A DNA stretch of 64,000 bases from Bellilinea sp040754815 (GCA_040754815.1 JBFMBX010000003.1:62001-126000); one strand, 5' to 3'; positions 1-9,504 are shown, numbered from the stretch's first letter. The notes: generated from the letters alone by a model not told the origin. Numbers and translations: made by a program.

Positions 1-555
1 CATCAACAAAATGATGTACACCATCAAAAGAACGCCCAGAATTACCGGTAAATACAATTCGATTTGGGGCAGACTGACTTGAGAAACGGGCAGAAAGTTG
101 CCAGCAATGACCACAAAAAGGGCTGAAAAGAATGCGAAAGTGATGCCCCTATCTCGATTTTGACCTTCCAGTGCGCCAGTAACCAAGAGGGTTAAACCAA
201 GAAATACAAGGATGGACAAAGGCAGCGCAATATTAACGACAAGTGCGCTGAAGGCGACGGCAACAATTGAGATAGCGGTAAACAGCAGGTAGGCCCGTTT
301 TTCTGCGACATTTCTTTCGGGAAAAGTTGCGGCAAAAAGCCCAACCAGAAAAGTGGCTGCATTTACGAAAGTCAGGATAAAAATTTGCCAGTAGGGTTGC
401 TCAAAAGAGGTGATTAGGAAAATCAGGGTGATGAAGCCAAAGAAAATGGATGCAATTCGGGCAATGCCAGCCGCATAGCGATCGCGCCGGTATGTCGGTT
501 CGACATCCTGCTGGGAGATTAACCTCATGATATTGCTTTGATAACCAATGTTCAT
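1..555 (-). CDS. Membrane sensor protein, N-terminal part (runs off window)
   Basis: Open frame of 185 codons reading leftwards with no stop before the window edge, so the 3' part is missing. The start ATG overlaps the stop of the preceding sensor gene in an ATGA, and a strong GGAGG site sits five bases upstream. After a short polar N-terminus (MNIGYQSN...) the protein shows about six hydrophobic helices (for example FFGFITLIFLITSF and LVVNIALPLSILVFLG). This matches the N-terminal layout of the two preceding sensors at 552-2255 and 2252-3919, so a cytoplasmic GAF region probably follows, and it may or may not contain a kinase domain. The family assignment is inference from operon position and topology. 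Confidence 0.75.
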   Translation of the reverse strand, partial: MNIGYQSNIMRLISQQDVEPTYRRDRYAAGIARIASIFFGFITLIFLITSFEQPYWQIFILTFVNAATFLVGLFAATFPERNVAEKRAYLLFTAISIVAVAFSALVVNIALPLSILVFLGLTLLVTGALEGQNRDRGITFAFFSALFVVIAGNFLPVSQVSLPQIELYLPVILGVLLMVYIILLM

Positions 556-2255
556 GCAACCTCCACTGGATAATCTTTGTGATCCACTTCTTCTGGCGGC
601 AAAATTTGGATAACCACTTCGCGCAAGCCGAGTTTCTGGCGGATCTGCTGGGCTGTTATCCGCAAGATGTTTTCAATATCGGTTGTTGAACGAACCTGCG
701 TTGAGAGATCACCGATTAAGTGTTCTCTTTCAGCACGAAGCTGTAATTCTTCCAACAGACGCGCCGTTTCCAGCGCAGAGCCCAATCGTTCAGCGGTTGT
801 GCGGATCAGGCGTTGAATTTCAGGTGTTGGCTGACCGCCCTTGATTTGAACCTGTAACATGCCAATGGCTTCACCCCGGCTGTGAAGCGGAATCTGAATG
901 CTTTGAGGAGAGGACGGTGTATCAAGGGTAGTGGTTGTGACAATCGGTTCAATCCGTTTTTGACCCGGCTGGTAGCGAAAACCGCGAATTTGCCGTGCAC
1001 TGCGAATGAAATTTCGCCAGCTTCTTCTGGCTTCTGAACGGTAACCGCTTTCCAGATCTTCCACGGTTTGTTGAAGTTCGTTGATCAGGCGAATGCGTTC
1101 AAGCGCGACGGCTAGTTGATTGGCAATCATCTGAAAAGATTGGATATCCGCCTGAGTGAAGGCTTCGGGTTCGGTGGATTGAATATCCAGCGCACCAAGC
1201 ACGCGTTCGCCTATTTTGATTGGCAGTGCAATTTCAGAGCGGGTGAAGGGGAGCAGCGGATTGCGGAAATGGACGGCATCTTTACCGACATCCAGCGCAA
1301 TGCGTGCTTCGCCACGAGCGACTACATTCCCTACGATACCTTCTTCGCCCTTTTTCAAGCGGTGCCCCTGAGCAAGCATCTTCTCACCTGCTTCACCTAA
1401 AGCGGAAACCAGCACAGCATATTCATCGGCTTCATCCATCAAGAAAATACCGGCATGATAATATCCCAGCCGGTCGCGGATAAGCTGAATGGTGGTTCTG
1501 AAGAGGTTGCTCTGGTCGGTTTCCATTGAAATTTGATGTGCTATCTCGCCGGCGGTTTCCATTAATCGGGTTTGGCGGGTGAGGAGTCGAGTTCGTTCTT
1601 CGATGCGCGCTTCTAAATTTTTCCTTTCCTCTTCCAGAATGCGGGAGAGTTCTTTTTCAGCGGATGCGGCTTTATAAAAGGAGCGAGAAAGATAACCGAT
1701 AATGATGGCAATCATCCAGTTGGCAAACAAAAAGACCAGACCGCTGATGGCGATGGCGGAAAGGTTGGTGGAAACGACCTGAAGGCGCAGTTGAGGTAAG
1801 AATCCCGATGAGCGTAAAAAGCCACCAATCACGATGAGGAAAAGACTGAAAAGAAATGTGAACCTGCCGGGTTTTTCGCCCCAAAAAGCATAAGCACTTT
1901 GAACGGCGATAAGCAGGAAAAACAGGCTGGCACTATGAGGCCCCCAAAAAACCATTGCAATGCTGCCGAAGATCAGATAAAAAACCACCAGTGAAACAAC
2001 CCTCAGCGTGTATGGAAGGCTCCGGCGGAAGGTGGTGAGGAGGATCCAAATCAAAAGCGGGCTGAGTACGAGGGGCAGAAGAAATTGACGATTTAATGCG
2101 TTGATGAAGGCTATCCCCAAAAAGGTCACCAAACTGAGAATGCTGGTGAGATTCAGGATAGATTGAAGCGCACCGCTCAGGTTGATAGTTTCGTGTGACC
2201 GCTGAGGTGAGGAGGAAAATATGAATAACGGCCGGGTGGGAATGGTATCACTCAT
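552..2255 (-). CDS. Membrane-anchored GAF-domain sensor protein without visible kinase domain
   Basis: 567 residues. Residues about 27-192 form six or so hydrophobic helices, followed by a charged coiled coil (about 198-225, EEERKNLEARIEERTRLL) and a full GAF domain (about 235-395; motifs YYHAGIF, RSEIALPI, LGALDIQSTEPEAF). A second, shortened GAF-like segment follows (about 440-510, IQIPLHSRGEAIGMLQV), and the protein ends in a stub resembling the first helix and strand of another GAF (ILRITAQQIRQKLGLREVVIQI). No H-box, HATPase, GGDEF or other output domain is visible. The start has GAGGTGCAAGG before ATG and overlaps the upstream stop (ATGA). Role inferred: membrane or small-ligand sensing that must signal through partner proteins of the same operon. 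Confidence 0.85.
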   Translation of the reverse strand: MSDTIPTRPLFIFSSSPQRSHETINLSGALQSILNLTSILSLVTFLGIAFINALNRQFLLPLVLSPLLIWILLTTFRRSLPYTLRVVSLVVFYLIFGSIAMVFWGPHSASLFFLLIAVQSAYAFWGEKPGRFTFLFSLFLIVIGGFLRSSGFLPQLRLQVVSTNLSAIAISGLVFLFANWMIAIIIGYLSRSFYKAASAEKELSRILEEERKNLEARIEERTRLLTRQTRLMETAGEIAHQISMETDQSNLFRTTIQLIRDRLGYYHAGIFLMDEADEYAVLVSALGEAGEKMLAQGHRLKKGEEGIVGNVVARGEARIALDVGKDAVHFRNPLLPFTRSEIALPIKIGERVLGALDIQSTEPEAFTQADIQSFQMIANQLAVALERIRLINELQQTVEDLESGYRSEARRSWRNFIRSARQIRGFRYQPGQKRIEPIVTTTTLDTPSSPQSIQIPLHSRGEAIGMLQVQIKGGQPTPEIQRLIRTTAERLGSALETARLLEELQLRAEREHLIGDLSTQVRSTTDIENILRITAQQIRQKLGLREVVIQILPPEEVDHKDYPVEVA

Positions 2256-3919
2256 CCTTGCACCTCCTCTATTTGCTGCTCTGGCGGCGGAATGAGTTGC
2301 ACGCTTACTTCAGCCACATTGGGAAGATGGCCAATCTCTTGCAGGGCAATTTTGAGAATCTGGTCAATGGTATTGGCTCGTGAAAATTGAGCGGTCATCT
2401 CGCTCAGGCGTTGTTCTTCTAATGCGCGCCGTTGGGTTTCTTGAATGAGGCGTGCATTCTCGAGCGCAATGGCAGTTTGAGTGACGATTCCGTCAATGAA
2501 TTCCATTTCCTCGGGAGTGAGACTCTTATCGCCGAGATCCATGGTCAGGGTTCCGATGGTTTGATCGCGCAGGGTGAGAGGAATGTGAATCAAATTGGAT
2601 TGCTTAGAATCGGAGGAGGAAGAGGGGTTTTGATAGTTGTATTCCAATTTTCCAAGAAAGGTCAAAGCATCTTCCCAGGATTCCATCAGGTAAGCACGGT
2701 TAAGAGCGCGGATTTCTTCCAGATTTTGTTGGGTTTCCTGAAACAAGCGGGCATTTTCAAGCGCAATGGCAATGGAGTCGGCGATACCCATCAGAATACG
2801 GATATCGTCTTGATCGAAGGCTTCGGGCTCGGTGGATTGAATCGTCAGGGCGCCTAAACATATCCCTCGATTAATAATGGGCAAAGCCATTTCGGAACGG
2901 GTGAGGGGTAAGAAAGGATTATTGAACCGCACTGCTTCCACACCGGTATCCAGTGCGATACGGGGTTCTTTTCGCGCAGTTGCCCAACCAATCATTGAAT
3001 TACCCCCTACTACCAGTTTATGGCCCGCGGCGAGCATTTGACGCCCGGCCTCACCGGTACCGGCCTTGAGGACGGCAAATTCACCCCGTTCATCAATCAG
3101 AAAGATACCTGCGTAATAGAGGTTGAATTCCTTTTGGATGAGATCAACACATTGTTGCAAGAGTTTTTCCGGATCGAGAATGGTATTAACTGCCCGGGCA
3201 ACTTCCGCTGCGGTGCGGATTTGATTCAGGCGGCGCTGCAGCGTTTGGGTTCTTTCTTCAACATTCTTTTCCAGATTCAAACGGGCCGCATTCAACTGCA
3301 TGGTCAGGGTTCGCTGCTGGAGCAATGAACCCTGCAAACCGTTGAGAATTGTGTAAATTGAAATGAGGATGAAACCCCCAACTACACTGAAATGAATGGC
3401 AACATTAACCCAGTTACCGAGGCTCATGGAGTTGAGCAGCGTTTGTTGTAAAGGTGGATTCATTCCTCCATAATTCATTCCCCATCCCATGGTTACAACT
3501 GTTAAGAATGTAAGAATGATGGCGAAAATCCCCGCACGCACTCCCCATAACAAACCGGCAATGAAGATGATGCCTAACATATAAGCAACGGCGTTGCGGG
3601 TTACACCGTAAACCACCAGATTTTGAACCGCTAATCCATAAAGAACCAGCAGGATGATAGAGGTGCGTAAATTGAAATGGAGTTGTCGGAGAAAAGGCAG
3701 GGATAATGCAATTACCAGAGCAATTGTATAGAGAGTAATGGAATTGCGGTCCTGAAGCTGGATTGCCCGCTGGATGGCGAGAAAGTAAATCAAAGTACCA
3801 GCCAGCGCCAACAGGAGCAATGTGGTTTGAAGGATCCGCTCCCGCCAGGTTGCTAGTTCACCCAGATGAGAAACGTGCGGAGGGGTATAGGCTGGGTTAA
3901 TTTGCCGAATGAAGTTCAT
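2252..3919 (-). CDS. Membrane-anchored GAF-domain sensor protein without visible kinase domain
   Basis: 555 residues, a paralogue of the next gene downstream (552-2255). It has about six N-terminal membrane helices (residues about 28-195), a coiled coil ending in NVEERTQTLQRRLNQI, and a GAF domain at about 235-395 (YYAGIFLIDERGEFAVL, RSEMALPI, LGALTIQSTEPEAF). A degenerate second GAF half follows (IHIPLTLRDQTIGTL), then the same truncated GAF stub at the C-terminus (ILKIALQEIGHLPNVAEVSVQL). No catalytic output domain is seen. It starts in an ATGA overlap with the stop of the 1093-residue sensor gene, with GGATAACGG as a modest ribosome site. Ligand unknown. Confidence 0.85.
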   Translation of the reverse strand: MNFIRQINPAYTPPHVSHLGELATWRERILQTTLLLLALAGTLIYFLAIQRAIQLQDRNSITLYTIALVIALSLPFLRQLHFNLRTSIILLVLYGLAVQNLVVYGVTRNAVAYMLGIIFIAGLLWGVRAGIFAIILTFLTVVTMGWGMNYGGMNPPLQQTLLNSMSLGNWVNVAIHFSVVGGFILISIYTILNGLQGSLLQQRTLTMQLNAARLNLEKNVEERTQTLQRRLNQIRTAAEVARAVNTILDPEKLLQQCVDLIQKEFNLYYAGIFLIDERGEFAVLKAGTGEAGRQMLAAGHKLVVGGNSMIGWATARKEPRIALDTGVEAVRFNNPFLPLTRSEMALPIINRGICLGALTIQSTEPEAFDQDDIRILMGIADSIAIALENARLFQETQQNLEEIRALNRAYLMESWEDALTFLGKLEYNYQNPSSSSDSKQSNLIHIPLTLRDQTIGTLTMDLGDKSLTPEEMEFIDGIVTQTAIALENARLIQETQRRALEEQRLSEMTAQFSRANTIDQILKIALQEIGHLPNVAEVSVQLIPPPEQQIEEVQG

Positions 3920-6900
3920 TTGCCGTTATCCTCCGGATGATGACCATTATCGTGGTCGAGGTTTATTATTGTGCCTCCCTTTTCAGGGGAAGATTGAGAA
4001 GATTGCAGAGTCGCCAGCGGGTTGATTTGTATATGCGCTTTACGAGCACCGACTGCTTTGCTGATTTCACTGACCGAGGTGCGTAAAATGGTTTCCATAT
4101 CCACCGAACGGCGAATTTTACTGGTTATTTCAAAAAGCATTCGCTGGCGTTCGGCCTGCTGACGGATCTGATCTACCAGGCGGGCATTGGTGAGGATTGC
4201 TCCCAGTGAATCACCAAGCGCTCCCATAATTTCGGAGTCATTTTCATCAAATCGTTCGAGATGGTCGGATTCCAGCGCCAGAACGCCGAGCAATTCATCC
4301 GAGAATACCACCGGTACAGCCAGTGCTGAGCGTGTTTCCGGATGGATAGCAGGAGATGCTTCGCCTGCGGGGATATGGTTGATCCGGATAGCCCGCCGCT
4401 CCCTTGCTGCCACAGCAGGAATTTGATTGGAAGTTTGAATGGGAATTTGATTGATTTCTCGACCTTCGTAACCGACAGCCGTGTGGAGGAAGAGATTGCC
4501 TTCCTGATCGGCGAGGTAAAAAGCAACCCGTTCTTCCCCCAGTGTGGTGCGGATGTTATAAACAGTTCTTTGAATCGCATCGCTGATATTGGTGCTCGTA
4601 GAAGCCGCGGTGGTCATTTGATGCAGCAACCGGTGTTTGACCAAAGTATCCTGCACACGGGCAAAGAGATGGGCGTTTTCCAGCGCCATTGCCAGCTGAT
4701 CGGCCAGAATTTCCAGCGTTTGTATGTCCTCCGATTGAAAAGCATCGGTGCGGTCACTTTGCACGTCCAAAGCCCCAATGACTCGATTGGCGGTTTTCAG
4801 GGGAACAACCAGTTCAGAACGGGTATCGGGTAGTAAGGGATTGGGATAGTAGTTGGGGTTTTGTCGGGTGTTGTTGGATACAACTGTTTCTGCTCTGGCA
4901 ATGGCCTGCCCGACTAACGAGCGCGAGCCAACGGCCAGCCGGTGACCGGCGGCCTTCATTTTTTGCCCAATTTCACCGGAGGCTTCATGCAGCACGGCGT
5001 ATTTTCCCGTCGGCTCAATCAGGAATACCGACGCATGATAATACCCAAATCGTTCACGGATGAGGTTGGTGGCATTGACCAGCACCTTTTCTGCCTGCAG
5101 AGAGGATGCAACATCCCGAGCAATTTCGGCTGCAGTGAGTAATTGCTGAGCCTGCCGGCTGCTGATTTTTTCTGCTTTCTTTAAGTCTGTAATATCCTGC
5201 GAAATGACCAGCAGAGCATAAGGATTTTGATTTGAAGGATCATCTTGCGAAAACAGTGGTACTCGCGAAATCAGTTCCCATAAAGTTTCGCCATTTTCAG
5301 CGTGATATTCCACCATCTCACCTACCACAGGAATACCGGTAGAAATAACCTGCATATCCTTCTGGTGGCGGATTCTCCCCGCATCACCCGGTAATAATTC
5401 CTCATCGGTGTGTCCGTTGATTTCACCGGCAGAAACATATCCCCGGCTGGCGATGAAAGAATTAGATACCCTTAAGTAACGCCCAGCCCGATCTTTGAAG
5501 TAAATTTTTTCCGGTACATATTCAAGCAAAGCATTGAGCAGGGTGTGTTCCTGATCATAGGCTTTCAGTGTGGAGGTCATGCTTTCAACCAGTTGCGCAT
5601 TCCGGATTGAAATGGCAACCTGGGGTGCGAGCGTTTCCAGTAATATGAGGTCTTTTTCTGTGAACCGTTCCTCGTTCTGAGTATCCTGAACGATGATGGC
5701 GCCAATGACTTCTCCACCCAATAAAAGAGGAACGCCCATCCATGATTTGGCGGGTTTGCCGATTATTTTTGCTCCCAAACGCATGGCATCCCGCTCGACA
5801 TCCGAAACTGCATACATATACTTGTAGGCATTCCAGCTGGCGGGCAGATCCTTTGGCTCGAATTTCAAGGGCAGTAAAAGGGATTTTCGGTTCTGGATAA
5901 TGTAGGAAGTGAGACCTTCCCCTAAGGGGATTGATGAAATCGAGATGATTTTCCCGTCTTCATAATGATAAGGGAATTGAATGATCTGATTTTTGGAGTC
6001 ATAAATGGCGATGGAAAACGATAAATCTTTTCCAATTTGTTCAGCCACTTTTTGATGGAGTAGTTTATACAACGGCTGCAGGCTGAATTCGTTACTGATT
6101 GCCCGGCTGATGCTGGTCAGGGCTTCGTACGCCGATAATTGACCGTGCAGGTTGCGGATATTCCCCAATTTTTCCAGACTTGTGCTGATTGTTTGAGTCA
6201 GATGAATAAAGGGCTGTAAATTGATTCCTGAGAGAGGCGTTGGTTTGCGGGAGCCAAGAGCAAATATCTGTACGACCTGCTGATTCACTTTTAATGGAAG
6301 AATAGCCAGAGAATTGCAATTCCGGCGTTCGAAAATTTCAAACAGGCTGCTCAGTTCGTTGATGTCTTCCTTCTGGTTGAGGAGCAGGATTTCTTTATCC
6401 TGGAATATCGCCCCCGGATTTTGAATTTGAATTAAGGTGCCTTTGAGGGATTTTTCAGCCAGGCGGTTTTGCCGGTCAATGAATTGATTCAAGCGAAGAG
6501 AGCCGGGAAGAATATCGAATATTGCGCTGATATAATCCAGTTTCTGGAAGGTTTCATCCAGAATCTGGTTGATCTGGTTTTCATCCGACGCGCTGCTGAT
6601 TTTTTGCGCGGCGGCGTAAAGCAAATTTTCTTCCTGCCGGTCGAATTCAAATGGTTCAAACGAAAAATCCCGGTTGATGAGATCTTGTTCTGCTTCCCCC
6701 CCTGCGCTTTCAATTCCGGATTCCACCAATCCAAAATTGGCATCGGCTTCATGAGTCATGGCCTGACGTTGAATTTTCTGGTACATACGGCCCAATTCGT
6801 TACGAAGCATATTCAGGGCGTATGCCATTCTGCCGAATTCATCCCGACTCTGGACGGAGAATTTTTGACTCCAATCCCCACTGGCCAATTTTTCGGTTTG

Positions 6901-7197
6901 GGCGGAAATTTGCTCAACTGGAACGATAAAAACCTGAATAAAAAGCCATATCAAACCACCGGCAATCAGCAGGCTTATCCCCAGCCCTGCCCAGAAAACC
7001 GGATGTGAAAGCATTTGGGTGGGGGACTGGGGCTCGGTGGTATTGAATTGAATCAGATAATTCGCAAGAACGGTGGAAATTAGCGAGAAAATCAAAGGCA
7101 GTGCAACCAGCAAAAGTAAAAACCATAAGATTTTTTGCCTGATGCGTTTGGAAAAAGAGAGTGAGGTTTTATGGCGGGGATTGGGGGATGGATTCAT
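3916..7197 (-). CDS. HAMP/multi-GAF/PAS membrane sensor protein without visible kinase domain
   Basis: The open frame extends to 7302, but ATG at 7197 is preferred because AAAGGACG lies just before it and the upstream receiver gene ends at 7208; this gives 1093 residues. Order: membrane helix (about 20-45), very short outer loop, second helix (about 68-92), HAMP (VEQISAQTEKLASGDWSQKF), then GAF-like 1 (about 195-340), GAF 2 (about 360-545), PAS (about 565-665, LNALLEYVPEKIYFKDRAGR), GAF 3 (about 690-850, GYYHASVFLIEPTGKYAVL) and GAF 4 (about 860-1010), ending in the same half-GAF stub as its neighbours and a low-complexity His/Asp tail. No HisKA or HATPase motif follows. Such HAMP-GAF-PAS arrays are common in Chloroflexota sensor kinases, so the lack of a transmitter is notable. 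Confidence 0.85.
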   Translation of the reverse strand: MNPSPNPRHKTSLSFSKRIRQKILWFLLLLVALPLIFSLISTVLANYLIQFNTTEPQSPTQMLSHPVFWAGLGISLLIAGGLIWLFIQVFIVPVEQISAQTEKLASGDWSQKFSVQSRDEFGRMAYALNMLRNELGRMYQKIQRQAMTHEADANFGLVESGIESAGGEAEQDLINRDFSFEPFEFDRQEENLLYAAAQKISSASDENQINQILDETFQKLDYISAIFDILPGSLRLNQFIDRQNRLAEKSLKGTLIQIQNPGAIFQDKEILLLNQKEDINELSSLFEIFERRNCNSLAILPLKVNQQVVQIFALGSRKPTPLSGINLQPFIHLTQTISTSLEKLGNIRNLHGQLSAYEALTSISRAISNEFSLQPLYKLLHQKVAEQIGKDLSFSIAIYDSKNQIIQFPYHYEDGKIISISSIPLGEGLTSYIIQNRKSLLLPLKFEPKDLPASWNAYKYMYAVSDVERDAMRLGAKIIGKPAKSWMGVPLLLGGEVIGAIIVQDTQNEERFTEKDLILLETLAPQVAISIRNAQLVESMTSTLKAYDQEHTLLNALLEYVPEKIYFKDRAGRYLRVSNSFIASRGYVSAGEINGHTDEELLPGDAGRIRHQKDMQVISTGIPVVGEMVEYHAENGETLWELISRVPLFSQDDPSNQNPYALLVISQDITDLKKAEKISSRQAQQLLTAAEIARDVASSLQAEKVLVNATNLIRERFGYYHASVFLIEPTGKYAVLHEASGEIGQKMKAAGHRLAVGSRSLVGQAIARAETVVSNNTRQNPNYYPNPLLPDTRSELVVPLKTANRVIGALDVQSDRTDAFQSEDIQTLEILADQLAMALENAHLFARVQDTLVKHRLLHQMTTAASTSTNISDAIQRTVYNIRTTLGEERVAFYLADQEGNLFLHTAVGYEGREINQIPIQTSNQIPAVAARERRAIRINHIPAGEASPAIHPETRSALAVPVVFSDELLGVLALESDHLERFDENDSEIMGALGDSLGAILTNARLVDQIRQQAERQRMLFEITSKIRRSVDMETILRTSVSEISKAVGARKAHIQINPLATLQSSQSSPEKGGTIINLDHDNGHHPEDNGK

Positions 7198-7207
7198 AAA
7201 ACGTCCT

Positions 7208-7669
7208 TTATGACATTTCCCAAACGGGTTCGCCGGCAAGAATGCGTTGAATTTGATCGGGGAAACGATCGGGATCGAGCGGTTTGCCCAGAAAACCATC
7301 AAAGCCGGCTTTGCGGGCTTTGTTCATTTGTTCAAGACTGGCTTCGGCAGTGACGGCAACCACCGGCACGTTTTTGAATCGTTCGGATTGGCGGATTTTT
7401 GCAAAAGCAGAGTATCCATCCTCATAAGGGAGACGGATGTCCATCAAAATCAGGTCAAGGCGGGGGAGCGTGTCCGCAAACTCAACGACTTCGTAACCGG
7501 AGGTTTTCCACTCGCAGTGAATACCCAAAAAGCCAAGCATTCGCGCAATCAACACAAAATTGGAAACATTATCTTCCACAACCAGGACGGTAATATCTTT
7601 GAACAGGCTGCCGGTGGTGCCTGCCAGTGGGGTTGTTTTTTGTTGATTTTGTTCGAAGGAGGTGTTCAT
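7208..7669 (-). CDS. Stand-alone response regulator receiver protein
   Basis: 153 residues: an N-terminal extension of about 25 polar residues and one receiver domain. Visible features are the acidic pair (VLVVEDN), the phosphoacceptor Asp in LDLILMDIRLP, the Thr/Ser position (VVAVTAEA) and the Lys in FLGKPLDP. No DNA-binding or enzymatic output domain is present, so it belongs with CheY/DivK-type single-domain regulators. The gene starts in an ATGA overlap with the preceding receiver gene, and the large HAMP/GAF sensor starts 10 bp after its stop. This indicates one operon in which phosphorelay proteins and sensors are made together. Confidence 0.92.
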   Translation of the reverse strand: MNTSFEQNQQKTTPLAGTTGSLFKDITVLVVEDNVSNFVLIARMLGFLGIHCEWKTSGYEVVEFADTLPRLDLILMDIRLPYEDGYSAFAKIRQSERFKNVPVVAVTAEASLEQMNKARKAGFDGFLGKPLDPDRFPDQIQRILAGEPVWEMS

Positions 7670-8058
7670 GATTGCTTAACCTTGTTGCCGTTGAGGTAAT
7701 AAATGACCTGGTCTGTGAATGAGTCAATGTCAATGGGTTTTTCGATATATCCATCGCAACCAGCACTGAGGGTGCGTTCTTTATCGCCGCGCATGACATT
7801 GGCAGTAATGGCAATGACGGGGATGTGATTGGTTTCGGGGGATGATTTGATCTGGCGGGTGAGGGTGTATCCATCAATTTCAGGCATGTTGATGTCCATC
7901 AGGATCAAATCGGGTTTTTGATTTTTTAGTAAATCCAGTGCCTGATGAGCGTTTTCGGCTTCCAGGACGAGAAATCCCTCGTGTTCCAAAAGGCGACGTA
8001 CCAGCATTCGATTGTCAAAATTATCTTCGATATAAAGAATCCGTTTTCCCGCACTCAT
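7666..8058 (-). CDS. Stand-alone response regulator receiver protein
   Basis: 130 residues from ATG at 8058 (MSAGKRILYIEDN). A GTG four codons upstream is possible but would overlap the AAGGAG ribosome site, so ATG is preferred. Receiver hallmarks: acidic pair in YIEDN, phosphoacceptor Asp in PDLILMDINMP, Thr in VIAITANVM, Lys in GYIEKPIDI. No output domain. It resembles DivK/CheY-like regulators that act through protein contacts. It is the first gene of the leftward sensor operon and overlaps the next receiver gene by four bases. Confidence 0.92.
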   Translation of the reverse strand: MSAGKRILYIEDNFDNRMLVRRLLEHEGFLVLEAENAHQALDLLKNQKPDLILMDINMPEIDGYTLTRQIKSSPETNHIPVIAITANVMRGDKERTLSAGCDGYIEKPIDIDSFTDQVIYYLNGNKVKQS

Positions 8059-8124
8059 GATGATGAACACTCCTTGGAATGGAACGACCGAATGATGGGA
8101 ATAATTCAGGAAAATCCCGGTTAA

Positions 8125-8130
8125 ATTATA
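8125..8130 (-). promoter_or_regulatory. Candidate -10 box for the receiver/sensor operon
   Basis: Read on the minus strand this is TATAAT, about 65 bases before the first receiver ATG. A good -35 at 16-18 bp spacing is not seen. It is supported mainly by its position upstream of the first gene of the operon. Confidence 0.4.
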
Positions 8131-8246
8131 GTATTTTCTTGCGTTTGGCTCATCATCCCTTGCATTATTGTTAAGTTATTGAAAAATAAAACAAACCGAC
8201 TGGTGCAAGGAACTTGCCAGCCGGAGATTAACCATAGATGGTTTTG

Positions 8247-8318
8247 AGCGGGTGATGGGACTCGAACCCACGACATTTTGCTTGGGAAGCAAACGTTCTA
8301 CCGCTGAACTACACCCGC
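8247..8318 (-). tRNA. tRNA-Gly (anticodon CCC)
   Basis: The minus strand folds as a cloverleaf: acceptor stem GCGGGTG with CACCCGC, D arm GTTC/GAAC, anticodon stem TTTGC/GCAAA around loop TTCCCAA (anticodon CCC, reading GGG), and T arm GTGGG-TTCGAGT-CCCAT. CCA is not encoded. It stands alone and converges on the start of the sensor operon. Confidence 0.93.
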
Positions 8319-8330
8319 GTTGTGATTGGG

Positions 8331-8359
8331 ATTATATGCACTTGAAGCGGGAATGTCAA
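8331..8359 (-). promoter_or_regulatory. Consensus housekeeping promoter of tRNA-Gly
   Basis: On the minus strand TTGACA (8354-8359) and TATAAT (8331-8336) are separated by exactly 17 bases. Both hexamers are perfect consensus, and the predicted start lies a few bases before the tRNA 5' end. It is divergent from the mreB promoter. Confidence 0.88.
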
Positions 8360-8377
8360 GCGCCATGAGGGGCTCTA

Positions 8378-8386
8378 TGGTATAAT
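8378..8386 (+). promoter_or_regulatory. Extended -10 promoter of the mre/min cluster
   Basis: TGGTATAAT gives an extended -10 box about 57 bases before the mreB start codon. No convincing -35 is present at the usual spacing, as at several other promoters in this window. The 5' leader would be about 50 bases. Confidence 0.55.
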
Positions 8387-8442
8387 TTTTGATTGAACTT
8401 AACATGAAATGACAAAATCCATTACGGATTGAGGAGAATAAT

Positions 8443-9504
8443 TTGGCTTTCAATCCTTTCAATTGGCTGATGGGATTGTTTTCTCTGGATATCGGCATTG
8501 ACCTCGGTACTGCCAATACGCTGGTCAATGTGCGAGGAAAAGGAATTGTGATCAATGAACCCTCGTGGGTGGCAATTGAGAAACGAACTCGACGCCCGCT
8601 TGCTATTGGTTTACAGGCAAAAGAAATGGTAGGCCGCACACCGGCCAATGTGGTGGCAGTTCGGCCCTTACGCGATGGGGTGATCTCAGAATTTGAAATT
8701 ACTCAGGCGATGTTGGGCTATTTCATCGGCAAAGCCCATCAGCAATCGGTGGTGCCGATGCCACGTCCGCGGGTTGTGGTGGGTATCCCTTCTGGTGCTA
8801 CCGAAGTGGAAAAACGCGCCGTTTATGACGCCGCCATGTCGGCAGGTGCCAGAGAAACTTATTTGATTGAAGAGCCGCGTGCGGCAGCGCTTGGAGCTGG
8901 TTTACCCGTTGCTGAAGTGCAGGGCAGCATGGTGGTAGATATTGGTGGTGGAACTACCGAAGTAGCGATTATTTCAATGGGCGGTATTGTGGTCTCTCGA
9001 TCCTTGCGTGTAGCCGGGGATGAGATGGATCAAGATATTATCCAGTATATTCGGAATAAATACAATCTGTTCATTGGGGAACGGATGGCAGAACTGGTCA
9101 AGATACAAATTGGATCCGCATACCCCTTACCCGAAGAAAAGACGATGAGCGTACGCGGCCGGAATCTGGTCAGCGGTTTACCGGAGACGCTGGAAATCTC
9201 ATCCGTTGAAATTCGTGAGGCAATCTCCGGTTCTGTGCAGGTGATTGTGGATACGATCAAGGATGCTATTGATGAAGCCCCGCCGGAAATTGTAGCCGAT
9301 TTAATTGAAACGGGTGTTTGTCTGGCTGGCGGCGGAGCCCAGTTGCACGGATTGGCGGAGCGTCTTTCGGATGAGCTGCATTTGCGGGTTTGGGTGGCTG
9401 AGGACCCCATGACTTGTGTTGCCCGCGGTGCGGGTATGATTCTGGAGGATCTGGATAAGTATTCCGATTTCCTGGTAGGATTGGATCGAACGGGCAGCCG
9501 CTAG
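8443..9504 (+). CDS. mreB: Rod shape-determining protein MreB
   Basis: 353 residues, the usual MreB length. It is a bacterial actin homologue that polymerises under the membrane and guides lateral wall synthesis. Actin-fold signatures: phosphate-1 loop DIGIDLGTANTLV (about 16-28), phosphate-2 VVDIGGGTTEVAI (about 165-177) and the adenosine motif LAGGGAQLHGLAERL near residue 290. The start is TTG: GAGGAG lies six bases upstream, and no ATG fits the conserved N-terminus AFNPFNWLMGLFSLDIG, which probably includes the membrane-binding amphipathic helix. First gene of the mreBCD-mrdA-minCDE-rodA cluster. Confidence 0.97.
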   Translation: MAFNPFNWLMGLFSLDIGIDLGTANTLVNVRGKGIVINEPSWVAIEKRTRRPLAIGLQAKEMVGRTPANVVAVRPLRDGVISEFEITQAMLGYFIGKAHQQSVVPMPRPRVVVGIPSGATEVEKRAVYDAAMSAGARETYLIEEPRAAALGAGLPVAEVQGSMVVDIGGGTTEVAIISMGGIVVSRSLRVAGDEMDQDIIQYIRNKYNLFIGERMAELVKIQIGSAYPLPEEKTMSVRGRNLVSGLPETLEISSVEIREAISGSVQVIVDTIKDAIDEAPPEIVADLIETGVCLAGGGAQLHGLAERLSDELHLRVWVAEDPMTCVARGAGMILEDLDKYSDFLVGLDRTGSR

